Shown: one piece after another, positions 47,163-57,782 of the stretch
Numbering within the stretch: position 1 is the stretch's first letter
Layout: each line of letters begins with the position of its first letter
Assembly (NCBI GenBank): GCA_029204225.1
Contig: CM055095.1
Coordinates: 11,873,506 to 11,937,505, forward strand
Length of the DNA stretch: 64,000 nt
DNA from: Diphasiastrum complanatum
Taxonomy: Eukaryota; Streptophyta; Lycopodiopsida; Lycopodiales; Lycopodiaceae
Reading direction: 5' to 3'
Program-made: the position numbers and the translations under genes
Notes under the pieces: generated by a model
The model's database searches: none
Seen by the model: the letters and a program-made list of their open reading frames with translations, nothing else
What the model was told of the DNA's origin: nothing

Positions 47163-47726
47163 TGTGAAAAATTGCCTATATTGGCAAATCTAGCTATTTC
47201 AAATAATGTAAATATGTACATTAGTGGGTCCCACACGTGCGAGGTCATGGAGCTAGCTACCTACCAAGCATAACTCTACGAAATAGACTAGGGTTTCATT
47301 TTAGGTCAAGGAGAGTGAGTTAACTTCCTTATTACATGTTGGAAATCCACCTAACTTCAAGAAGGAAGTCGAATTGGCTATGTATTCGCTCTCTCCATAG
47401 TGAGAAGATAGAAAATTTTTGGAGCTTATTGGCAATCTCAAGCTAGTTCACTATGTACATTGAGTTTTTGTGATCCAAATAAAACCAGATCAATTTCTAC
47501 TTGTTTCTCAGGTTGAAGGCCGTACTACAGCCTGTAGTACACACGTGTGGGCTCGGATTTCAATGTTGATCAATGCTTTTGATTGTTAATGCTTGTTGTT
47601 TGTCAAACTGCAATCTAGATCAACTTTTTGTGTCTAGTTTTTTGATAGATTGTTAAGCAAGCATCCAATCACTCTTGTGGATTTTTTGTAGATCCATTTA
47701 TGGTCCTAAAGTACAGTACTTTCACA
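47163..47726 (+). repeat. element E left LTR, chimeric
   Basis: The first 90 bp or so diverge clearly from the right LTR. From about 47250 (CTAGCTACCTACCAAGCATA) the two match closely to the ACTTTCACA end. About 140 bp of the right LTR has no counterpart. This fits recombination between the LTR of an older element and the 5-prime LTR of E. Confidence 0.8.
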
Positions 47727-47739
47727 TGGTATCAGAGCC
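47727..47739 (+). other. element E primer-binding site
   Basis: TGGTATCAGAGCC directly after the LTR CA end. Initiator-Met type. Confidence 0.95.
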
Positions 47740-48531
47740 AAGTACAAGATCATAAGCCATTGATCTAATTCAAATCCATTTTTAACAAGTTTTGGTGCTA
47801 AAAGCTAGTATTGAGAGGGCAAGCTAGAATCTTGATTTTGGTGAGGAGATTTGATCCCAAACTTGGTAGGGGTCCAAATCCGTACTGTCCACATGTGTGG
47901 GCACCTCTGAACCTGCATGTAATGCATGGTATTCATTTGATCCAAAAAAATTCAATTTGTGAGCTGTTGGTGTAATTTTTGGTGGAGATCCTAGGATAAT
48001 CTACCAAGATCATTTGCCATTGATTAGATTTGAATTTGTTTCATGGAATCTAATTAATCTAGGCTGAGTTCAAGTCCTATTAAGGTTAAAAACAGGTCTT
48101 GAAAGTACACCAAGAAGGAAGAAAGAGATTAAGTCATTTTTTTGTCCAAAAATAGCCAAAATTGGCAAGATTTGATTGTAAGTAGATTTCACATCATCTT
48201 ATCTTCATTCCAACTTTGTGAGGGAGTGCTAGAACTGAGATTATAAGTTCATTTGTTGGATTAGACATCTAATTTGAGTGAAAAACTACAAGAGAGAGAC
48301 CTTAGTGAGATTCTAGAGACAATCAAATCCATTTCTTGGCAAGATTTGTTCGAAAGTAGTTTTCACTTCATCTTATCTTCATTCCAGCTTTGTGAGGGAG
48401 TGATAGAACTGTGATTATAAGTCCATTTGTTGGATTAGAAATCAAATTTGAGTGAAACACTGCAAGTGTGAGACCTTTGTGAGTTTCAAGTCAATCAAAT
48501 CTATTTCTTGTTTGTAGAAGTCACTAGTAAG
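47740..48531 (+). other. element E untranslated leader
   Basis: About 790 bp between primer site and gag. A block of about 170 bp (AACTTTGTGAGGGAGTG... and AGCTTTGTGAGGGAGTG...) is present twice, near 48213 and 48390. CCACATGTGTGGGC near 47889 matches CACACGTGTGGGC in the D leader. Confidence 0.6.
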
Positions 48532-50688
48532 ATGGGATCTGCTGGAGCATACCTTCTAGATGCTAATGAGAGGTTGAATTCTACAAATTATGCTATTTGA
48601 AAGGTTAGAATGGAGTCACTCTTAGTGCTCCAAGACCTTTATGAGTTCTTGATTGAAGATGAAGATGAACCTCTAGGTGCACATGAGTTAGCTAGATACA
48701 AGAAGAGATCTAGGCTTGCACTTCATTGTGTGAAGATGAATGTGAGCAATGATTTGTTGAGAGAAGTATCAGCTTGTACTAATGCTAAAGAGGCTTGGGA
48801 GTCTTTAAAATCAATCTATGAGTCTAGCAACACTTCTAGAGTTCTTATGCTTAGAAATCAAATTTTGCAAAGCATGAGGAGAAGTGAGGAGAGTGCACAG
48901 GATTATGTACTCAGAATCAAGTCGTTAAATAGGGAGTTGGCTTCCATTGGAGAGAAGATTCATGATGGAGAGCTTGTACAAATTGTCCTTAATGGTCTAG
49001 GAGATGACTTTGCAAATTTGGTCCAAAGTTTTGCCATCCAAGACACTTTGCCAACTATAGAAAAACTTCACAGTGTATTAGTGGCTGAAGAGTGTAGGAT
49101 GCTCCATGCAAAATCTAGGATGAGTTCCTTGTCTTTGCAGGATGGTGATGAGAAAGTCAATTTCTCAGTCAAGGGCAAAAAGAAGACCAATGGAAAGAAG
49201 AAGCATCCAAAGGAGGCCAAAGAAGAGGATGATGCATCAAGCTCAAAGGACAAGTCAAAGCAAAGATGCTTCTTTTGTGGAAAGAAGGGGCATGATGCAT
49301 CTAAATGCTACAACAGGCTAAGAGCACAAGTGGAGGAGGACAAACAAGGAAACCTTGCAAAGGAGGAGGAGGAGGATGAAGTAGATGTATTCTTGATGGC
49401 ATCTACATCCTCACCAACAAGCAATAGCAATTCAAGAGACAATTGGTGGATTGACAGTGGGGCTAGCTCCCACATGTCTTGTGAAAAGGACTTTTTCTCA
49501 ATCTTACACTTATTCAATGATGCTAAAAAGTTTGTCTTTACTGCAAATGATGAAGAGTGTAGGATAGATGGTGTTGGTACCATCTCTTTGTGTCTAGAAT
49601 CCTCAAAATTCATGGATCTAGAAAATGTCCTTTATGTACCATCAATCACCAAGAATATGCTTAGTGTTGGTCTACTCTTAGAAAGTGGTTTGGATGTCCA
49701 CTTTAAGCATGGTGTTTGCTTCATCTTGAAGAATGATGTTTGCATTGCAAAGGGATTTAAACATGGAAGATTGTTTAAGTTGGAAGCTAGTGTTGCTTTT
49801 AAAAGAATGAGCTTGGCAAAGGAGGAGATCACTCAAGAGGAGATCTTGGCAAAGTGTGATCTTGCTTGCATTGAGGAGAAGCATCAAAAGGAGGAAGATC
49901 TTGAGGATCAGCCTCAAAGCATGAGAGTTCCAAGGGAGTCCTCAATGACAATGTCCGAGTCATCAAATTGCATGCAAATTGTCCATTCAAGTGTGCATCT
50001 TGCAAGGGTGGTGAGCATTGGAGAGTCTACTATCTTTGAATACTTTTTGGAAAGTATTAGTAGACATGAGGTGACTTGTTTCTTACCTTTAAGATTCATG
50101 GTGTTTATTACTTTGTATTACAAGACAATGAAATGGGATGCTTTGAAATCTACATTTGTTGTTGATAAAGCAATTTCATTGGATAACTATTTTTGTAATA
50201 GTTTGAATAGTGTCATAAAAGATGAAACATCATTTGTATTGGAAATCTTTGGGTCCACATGCTTTGAGCATGATCATTCCAATGTAAGGACCAAAGATTA
50301 TCCTATTTCAATGATAGGAATAATGGTAGTGTTTTGCTCTTCAAGTAGAGATTGTAGAATCTACTTGTTTTCAGCCAAAGAATTTGTCAATGGTGGAAAT
50401 GTGATCTTTCAAGAGTGGAAGATTTGTAAACTTGAAGAAGCACCTTTGGATCAACACCTAATTCAATTCATTAATGGTTTGGAGTCAAGTCAAGTGGAGG
50501 AGCAAGCTCAAGACCCGAGGACTCCAAGAAGAACCTTGAGTATCAAGATGGAGCCATCTAGGCTCAATCATATGGATCAAGCAAGACAAGTTGTCTTTGG
50601 CAACATTATTTATGCACTTAATATTCTAATTGATGTATCTTCAAGTGCACAAAATGCCTTGGAATCCATGGCTTGGCATGATGTTTAG
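48532..50688 (+). CDS. element E gag-protease-delta-integrase, one stop
   Basis: The ATG at 48532 begins GSAGAYLLDANERLNSTN. A single TGA at 48598-48600 replaces Trp in AIWKVRMES. From the ATG at 48610 the frame is open for 692 codons. It has gag helices, the intact knuckle CFFCGKKGHDASKC, protease WWIDSGASSHMSC and VLYVPSITKNMLSVGLLLES, then a region that tracks D integrase (IVHSSVH, IFGSTCFEHDHSN, VNGGNVIFQEWKI, DPRTPRRTLSIKMEPSRL). The core is shortened and lacks the Asp, Asp and Glu. RT and RNase H are absent. Gag and protease look functional if the stop is read through or bypassed. Confidence 0.9.
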
Positions 50689-50887
50689 TTTTGAAGTGTG
50701 CTACATGTATATAGACACATTTATGGAACATCTTGTAAGGGATCCTCTAAGAGGTGGTGAAAGATCCTTCATGGACATCATTCTCTATTGGAGTCTCAAA
50801 AGTTCCTTCTTTGTAGCTAGATTTTTTAGACACTTCTAAAAGCTTTCATTGATCTATCAAGAGAGTTGTAAATAGATCAAGCTAAAT

Positions 50888-50898
50888 TTGAGGAGGAG
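50888..50898 (+). other. element E polypurine tract
   Basis: TTGAGGAGGAG immediately precedes the right LTR (TGTGAAGAATTG). Confidence 0.9.
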
Positions 50899-51598
50899 TG
50901 TGAAGAATTGCCAAAAATTGGCAAATCTAGCTTGATCAAAAACCATGTAGAATAGTGTAAATTGTGTACACAAGTGGGTCCCACACATGTGAGGCCATGA
51001 TGCCACATGGGAAACCCATCCTAATGTAGGTTAGGTCAAGTCAAGAGAGTTGGTCATGTCTATTTGGTGGTCATCCCTACTTTATAGGACCTACACCTAA
51101 GTTTAAGGTGAAAATTTGAGCAACTAGCTACCTACCAAGCATAACTCTAGGAAATAGACTAGGGTTTCATTTTAGGTCAAGGAGAGTGAGTTAACTTCCT
51201 TATTACATGCTGGAAATCCACCTAACTTCAAGAAGGAAGTCGAATTGGCTATGTATTCCCTCTCTCCATAGTGAGAAGATAGAAAATTTTTGGAGCTTAT
51301 TGGCAATCTCAAGCTAGTTCACTATGTACATTGAGTTTTTGTGATCCAAATGAAACCAAATCAATTTCTACTTGTTTCTCAGGTTGAAGGCCGTACTACA
51401 GCCTGTAGTACACACGTGTGGGCTCGGATTTCAATGTTGATCAATGCTTTTAATTGTTAATGCTTGTTGTTTGTCAAACTGCCAATCTAGATCAACTTTT
51501 TGTATCTAGTTTTTTGATAGATTGTTAAGCAAGCATCCAATTACTCTTGTGGATCTTTTGTAGATCCATTTATGGTCCTAAAGTACAGTACTTTCACA
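50899..51598 (+). repeat. element E 3-prime LTR
   Basis: 700 bp, TGTGAAGAATTGCC...GTACTTTCACA. Matches the reverse complement of the B LTRs and the right part of 47250-47726. Confidence 0.95.
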
Positions 51599-52075
51599 TG
51601 ACCAACTAGCCACCAATATGGCAAGACTTTAGAAATGAGGCTAGAATGGAAAATTAGGGCAAGAAAGCCAAATCAATTTCCTTATTACATGCTGGAAATT
51701 CACCTAACTCGAGAGAGGAAGAGGCTTTTCTATGTATCCAATCTTCCATAGTGAACACTTAGATTATTTTTGAGAGCTCCTTGGCAAAACTCGAGTTCTA
51801 CACTATGTACTTGGAATGTTTTTGGATCTAACTAAAAACAACATGGTTTTCACTTCATAGTCTATAGGCCGTACTAAGTATTGTTTCACATGTGTGTGGG
51901 CTGTACTTTACTTTTGATCATTGATTGTAGATTGCTCTTGATTGATAGATGCTAAATTGCTAATCTAGGTCTCAACTTTGTGTGTCTAGTTTGCATTTGT
52001 TTTGTGATCAATCAATCAATCACTCTTGTGAGGCATTAATGCACTCATTTAAGGTCCAAGGTATTGTACTTTGAC
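51599..52075 (+). repeat. older related LTR, right part
   Basis: Starts TGACCAACTAGCCACC, like the interior of a B-family LTR (TTGACCAACTAGCTATC). It continues with diverged LTR sequence (TTACATGCTGGAAATTCACC) and ends GTATTGTACTTTGACA. E inserted into or recombined with it. No primer site follows, so it is a 3-prime or solo LTR remnant. Confidence 0.7.
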
Positions 52076-52195
52076 AAAAGGAATTTCAAAGATAAAAATA
52101 TAAATTCTGTATTTTTAATTTTTTTTTCATTTGAATTTTATTTTTTTAATAGTATTGATAACTAATATATTCTTTTGTAAACGATTGGCATGGTG

Positions 52196-53100
52196 AGACA
52201 GTTGCAGGAATAAGATTTAACTGAGACATATCTGCCTAAAATCGTCGATGATCACCCGTACTTTTACACTTTGGAGAAAGGAGATTGTATAGAAATCTTC
52301 AAATATTTGAAAAAAGACCTTACACATTATGTATTGTTGACATTCCATATGGATTTTAAATGCGAGAGTCATCAAATGATGATTCTCCATTTAAATACAT
52401 AGAAATCCATAGTGTGATGCAAGGATTTCTTGAAATCACAACCTCTCCTATTTGGAGAGTTGTTATTTTTCATTCAAGTTGGCAGTCGACATCAGTACAG
52501 AAAGCTCTTTTAACTTTTTGTAATGCTGGAATCAAAAATGTTGTGTGGAATGCTATTTATTTTATTAAATAGTTTATTTATATTTTTAATGATTTTTGTT
52601 ATATTCTATGCTCAGCATAGATTATTTAAAATTACTTTTGTTCTTTCCTTATAGGTACAAGCCCAACATTAGAAATTTTGGTGGTGCTCTACTGTGTAAC
52701 AAAATTGAATACATAACCATTGGTTACTATTCATTGGACGACAAGCGTTCCATGCTATATTACAACACCATCGGACTAACCAGCTTTGGTAACTTGTTTC
52801 AGTTTCCAACATTGACTAAGAAATTAAAAAATTCTATGACGAGTTATGTGGCTTGTCTCTAACAAAAGCCACAACAAGTAATTACTCATTTGATTGAAAT
52901 TTTTTCGCACCCTACATCTCTTTCTGTTTTGCCAAATGAATCAGCAGAGGTAGGAAAATCATCAGACAATGAAGACTCTTGAATTCCTATGTCAAAAAAA
53001 CCACCTCTCGCTAGTGAAAAAGTTGGTAACACAGAAAAATTTGCAAAGGTCTTGGTCCAAAATCATAATATTTAACTGTAGAAGAAATTGTGCAAGACGT
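52196..53100 (+). pseudogene. DNA N6-adenine/N4-cytosine methyltransferase-like gene, decayed
   Basis: FYTLEKGDCIEIFKYLKKD is followed, after a one-base shift, by IVDIPYGF and a stop. Then come FKYIEIHSVMQGFLEI, WRVVIFHSSWQSTSVQ, NAGIKNVVWNAIYFIK and, after a probable intron (acceptor TTATAG at about 52654), YKPNIRNFGGALLCNKIEY and ITIGYYSLDD. Bacterial and viral beta-class DNA methyltransferases read GDCLExLKxL...DPPYG...VxFCS...GF...W.K...KPN...ExIxVG in the same order, with motif IV as DIPYG here. A further piece (QQVITHLIEIFSHPTSL) follows to about 53100. The S-adenosylmethionine loop was not found. Frameshift and stops indicate a relic. Source may be a mobile element or lateral transfer. 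Confidence 0.55.
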
Positions 53101-53169
53101 TGCCATTGCCTCTACTGAGGCTACTAAAAAAAAGGCGAAAGACATTAATGATTTTGATGATTTCTTAGA

Positions 53170-54080
53170 TTGTATACATGATTATCTTATTACTATCTCA
53201 CACTTTTGTCTTGAAAGTTTTAAATTAGTTTAAATTTCCTAATAATATTTTTTATTTGAATTGTTTGAAAATTTCTTTGAATGTTAGTCTTTAAAGTAAT
53301 ATCTTTAGTAAAATGCTTTGATGGATATCTGCCAAATGATAAATGTTGATGAATGTTTTGATGATGAATGCCAAATGATCAATAATAATATTTTGAAGAA
53401 TGTTATTACAAAATTATAATTTATATTTATTTAAAACCATATTCTCAAACAGTCAATGAATATCATTAAAATTCATAATCTTAAAATTTTGAAAAATATT
53501 AAAAGGATGACCAGATTATGATATTAACAATAATATGTTTTTCATAAATTTTCTTAATATTTTCAAAAGTCATATTAATTAGATGTGTAAAATAATTTCC
53601 TTTAAAATAGTAATTAGGTTTGTATTAGTGTTTTATATTTTGTTGACCTTGGTAAATATCTACAAATTATTATTTTTAATAAATAAAAAATTTAATGAAT
53701 TATAATTTGAATTTGTATTTCAAAATCTATATCTTAATTTTTTAATAACAATTTTTGACAAAATTACGATATTTTTTTAATATCTATTTGCAAAGGACTT
53801 TGAATATTGGCATTTTTTTTTTAAATTAAAAATTTATTGAAAAAAAAGGGTGTCCATGTCATTTTTCTTTTTTTGGGTCACCATGTTATAACTCATCTTT
53901 GCTAACGATGAGACAAGTAACAACATGAATTGTTGACTTGTTGATCCTTAAGTCCTCTTAATGTACTAAAAAAAATGGAATAAGATTATCACCTTGTAAA
54001 ATAAATAGACTACTATCACAAAACTTGTAAAAAGTTTTCAATTTTTACAATAAGTAAAATCTAGTAATTTGACAAATTCA
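53170..54080. other. very AT-rich, no gene
   Basis: Long A/T runs and TTTTTAAT-type words. No open frame or motif. Probably decayed intergenic DNA. Confidence 0.6.
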
Positions 54081-56073
54081 ACTCAACTATATACCTAAAG
54101 TAAATTTTTTGGTAGGATATCGTTAGGACTTTCTTTGATTGGGGATTGATCTAGCTGAAAAGCCCCAATGAGGAAAGAGCTCACACTGCCCTTACACGAG
54201 CACGGGATCTAGCCGCTTCCAATCCTACGGGTGTCCCTATACCCCATGGTCCCCAGCCAATGAGGGTTTTCCAGGGGCCCAAAAGTATGTCTATAAAGAG
54301 GGTAGTATCAGTCAGTAGTAACATGAATATGAAGGTTTTCTATGATAGATAGCTGGAGGGGATATCGTTGAGTGTGAACAAGTCTACAATGACAAAAATT
54401 GTTATCTTCATTTAGTATTATGTCTCGTGAAGCTTAGCTACAAGTCTAATCTTTGAGATGTTAAAATTCCCTAAATGTGAGCCAACATGTTTCTCAGTGC
54501 CAAGATCTCATATGGGAGAATTATCAATCGTTATATAATATTGATCAAAGACAGGTCTCTATTTAGATAACAGTCATCAATTAATCATTCTGTTTTTTGG
54601 GTATTATGGTGAATAGCAGGCAAACGAACTTTTCTCAATCGCCAATGAAACCTTACACCTTTGGATTGAATTCTCAATAACATGCCACAATAGAGATGGC
54701 TTCAATGGTGCAGATAGTTGACGTGATACACTACAGTCATTCCCACAACTAGGCTTGTGTGTATGTGAATTTAGAGCACACATGATACGATTCCCATCTT
54801 TGATTTGTCTCCACTAATACAAGTGTGGTAACTTGAAATTGTGAATCTCCAAGGCTTATCTAGACCCAGTGTCTGATCATCTAGGAGAGTTGTCTTGATG
54901 GTAGCTCTTTGGGTTTTCATTGTGCATTATCTTCTGATATGTGGATATCATCATCTTTAGAATTCTAAGAACATCCTACTAGGATATTGATGGGTTGTCC
55001 TTTAGATTCTAAGAGTATTGGCTTTAGTCGTTAAGATCTTAATCTTCACATAACGATTTTATCCGAGGGTTGTGAGAGATATCCTTGTGCTTAAGGGCAT
55101 GGTCTTCAACTTCTAAGGTTGGCTAAAGTCTTTACCTTTTAGGAGTGTTTTTCTTCATAGAGGATATGACTCATAAAGAAGGTGGCCTTTAAATCCTCGG
55201 GTCCTACCTCTAGAGTCTAAGGGCACTACCTTTAGTCAATTTTGTTTTGGCCTGTAATTGACGTGGATCGTATCTATCAAGCTTTGAGAGTGAAGTCCCT
55301 AGATTCTTTTGAAGATATGCCTTTTAATTTCTAGGGCTGGCCCTTGGATGTTGGGTGCCTGGATCTAATTTCCAAGGGTGGCATTTTCTATCGAAGCCTG
55401 ACCCTTGATAAAGGTTGTCTTTATAATTTCAGGTTCTAATCAGTAACATTGGGTACCTTCAAAATATATGCATCATCAAACGTCTAAAACTGTAATCACA
55501 CAGTTGTGAGAATCAAAACTATATAAATATTGATTAGCCCCTAATATGCGAGCACCAAAATCCTAGTTATCCATCGAAAAATCCTAGTCATCCATCAACT
55601 TTAGAACTTTTCGCTAGTGAAATTACCAACCTATACATGACAGTATCCCAAGAGCCCAAAGTACAGAGCATGATGCTAGTGTCCTCATATATAGTTGACC
55701 AAACAAATTCTTATGAGAGAGACCATATTGGTATACAAATTGATACAATCTAAGGCTAGAAACCCTTCACACATCTTCCTGTGCTTATTGATTTCTGTAT
55801 TGTTGAATCCTCAGAAAAGGACTTCCAATCATAAAATGCAATTAATCTGAACTGTCTCAAGATGAATTAAAATGACCAAGAAGCAAGTTAATTCTCAGAC
55901 TATATTACAATGCAATCGATAGCTACTAATGACTAAATGTCCAAATCAAGGATACCACATATTGATGATGTTCCTTGATGGCCATCATCAAAAAGAAGAT
56001 AGGTAACTTTACCGATGATCCAGAGATGCAAGTAGTAACCAATTCACATAAACACTAAAATTGTTTCAAGCAT
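54081..56073. other. no gene; loose word repeats 54880-55440
   Basis: Between 54880 and 55440 related phrases recur every 50-90 bp: TTTAGATTCTAAGAGTATT, CAACTTCTAAGGTTGGC, TAGAGTCTAAGGGCACTACC and TTTAATTTCTAGGGCTGGC. No open frames over 60 codons. CTATAAAGAGG near 54292 resembles a TATA box but nothing coding follows. Confidence 0.4.
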
Positions 56074-56083
56074 GCCACTTACC
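56074..56083. repeat. 10-bp target-site duplication, left
   Basis: GCCACTTACC directly precedes the TIR element and is repeated exactly at 56761-56770. Confidence 0.9.
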
Positions 56084-56760
56084 TTAGTTGCCCGTTCCGG
56101 AACGGAATGCGGAACGGGACCCTCAAAAAAAAAAAACACGTTTATTTACAAAGGAATAAAAAAACCACTGAATAGAATAACCACTGCCAGTCACAGGGGG
56201 GCATAGTGGTGTAGGAATTCGTATGGAAGCCATTTAAGGAGCATCTTGTGTGAGATAAGATTGAACACACAAACAGGATCGTCCACAAGGCTTCCTGCTT
56301 TCTTTCCGCAAGCTCACCATCGCTGGAAACCTGGACCACGTCCATGATGTGCAGATGCGCCCCATGCGATGGTTGAGTAGCTGTCACGCCTCAGAGCATA
56401 AAATATGTCAGTCATCGATGTACAGAAAAGTCTGCTCAATTTCAAGGAAGAATTGCCTTAGTAGGCTTCAATTTCCAGGAGTTTCTTTCCGCCACAATGA
56501 GAAACTCACCATCGCTGGAGCTCATCGCCTCCGTGAAGCTTCCTTCCAGAGTGCCTTATGGCTTCCATGGCACATTCCTGTCCTCGTTAGAAGTATGACA
56601 ACTCGCTATCTGTGAAATGCAGAATGCACGGGCCAGCAGGGTCGTTTTACATTTTTTTTTTTTCACTTACAAAAAATCGTTCCGACCCAGTACGTTCCGG
56701 AACGTATGGAACGGTCGGAACGGAACGTTCCGACCCATTTTGGTTGGAACGGGCTTCTAA
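56084..56760. mobile_element. non-autonomous TIR element, MULE-like
   Basis: 677 bp. The left end TTAGTTGCCCGTTCC and the right end in reverse TTAGAAGCCCGTTCC form a 15-bp TIR with two mismatches, flanked by an exact 10-bp duplication. A 9-10 bp stagger points to Mutator-like elements rather than hAT (8 bp). The inner ends carry CGTTCCGGAACG and GGAACGTTCC palindromes. The core (56160-56640) is not AT-rich like typical MITEs and has TTTCTTTCCGC and ACTCACCATCGCTGGA-like blocks twice (near 56301 and 56483). This suggests captured or duplicated host sequence. No transposase. Confidence 0.85.
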
Positions 56761-56770
56761 GCCACTTACC
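56761..56770. repeat. 10-bp target-site duplication, right
   Basis: GCCACTTACC, identical to 56074-56083. Confidence 0.9.
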
Positions 56771-57625
56771 ATGACAAATCTATATACGCATCCCTGCCAG
56801 TCAGAAAGCACCAATGAAAAGTTTCTAGCCTTAAAAAATAAGCAGACCTGAGAAACGTCGTAAGAAAGGCTGAAGTTGAATTCTTAGACAAAACTAGTAT
56901 ACCAGTAAACTTCACATGCACAAGATTCACGACTTTGCAACAAAGTTAAATTTTCAGAATATTACTGCTTAACAGCCAGGTTTTTATTTGTTAGATTGAT
57001 GCTGCAATCTAATAGATCCACTATTAACAAAAATTTGCGACTTGAACATATTGCAATACAATTGTCAAACATGCCTACAAAACTAGCATATTGTTCAAGG
57101 TCTTGCACTTGATGAACCTGAAGAACTAGATTGATGTTCTGTTATGCGTAAGATGGTAGGATATCAAGCATACACATATGCACACATGCATAAATAAAAC
57201 TTATAAGGACATTAAACATTAACAAGAAATAATGATAATGTTGTGCATTGATGCTCATACCCAGGGGCCTTTGCAGAGTTGGCCCAATTGCGTACTCATC
57301 TAACTACTCATGGTCCTGTATCTGGTCGGATACCCTGGCAAAGGCATGTTCATTGATTACCTTGAGAGTGAAACGTCATTATCACAAAATACTTCATTCA
57401 AACAAGTATAAAGTGCACAAATTGTCATTTTGATTCCACAGATGTACTTTCCAATACTCCACTCTATACGAAACTCTCTTTATGACGGTTGTCCCGGTGC
57501 CTGTGTCTTGATTTATCATGTTTACAATTCATTCAGACCACTTGCACCATAATAAATAATTGTTTCAGATGTGAATAAACTGAAATGGTGGCCATCTACC
57601 TAGGAAAGTAGGTTAGAAATTTGCC
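56771..57625. other. no gene; 3-prime side of the TIM14 exon
   Basis: Open frame 57248-57433 (61 codons, plus) has no motif. The part next to 57625 would be the 3-prime untranslated region of the minus-strand TIM14 gene. TTATTTATTATGG near 57560 on minus is a loose polyadenylation-like context. Confidence 0.4.
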
Positions 57626-57782
57626 CTAGAAAGCAGACCCACTCCCTCTAGTTTGTCGAAGCAAGACGTCCTTAGCTTCATTGATCTTTGAGGCCAAATA
57701 ATCGCTTCCTCCCGCATCTGGATGGTTAGCAACCATTACCTTCCTATGAGCTTCCTTCACTTTCTCTTGAGCTACGCTCTCT
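57626..57782 (-). CDS. last exon of mitochondrial import J-protein TIM14/PAM18
   Basis: The minus frame reads [40 protein letters not shown] and [11 protein letters not shown] then TAG at 57626-57628. It contains the J-domain HPD tripeptide (VANHPDAGG). From memory the plant TIM14 C-terminus is almost identical ([18 protein letters not shown]..., ending SGSAF). TIM14 is an inner-membrane J-protein that stimulates the mtHsp70 import motor on the matrix side. The acceptor (TTTGCACAG) is at 57783-57785, in phase with an Arg codon as in GVRESVA. Upstream exons (transmembrane segment, TKREAALILG) should lie to the right but were not found before 60 kb. Either the intron is very long or this is a displaced piece. 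The exon itself is undamaged. Confidence 0.85.

Larger units (their letters stand above)
47163..51598 (+). mobile_element. copia element E, non-autonomous
   Basis: LTR (47163-47726), primer site, leader, a 692-codon gag-protease-delta-integrase frame, purine tract and LTR (50899-51598). It is a plus-strand relative of B. Its left LTR is shared with the RNase H fragment to its left and is only 564 bp against 700 bp, so it is chimeric. TGACC follows the right LTR, but no matching left duplication exists because the left side was rearranged. Confidence 0.9.
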
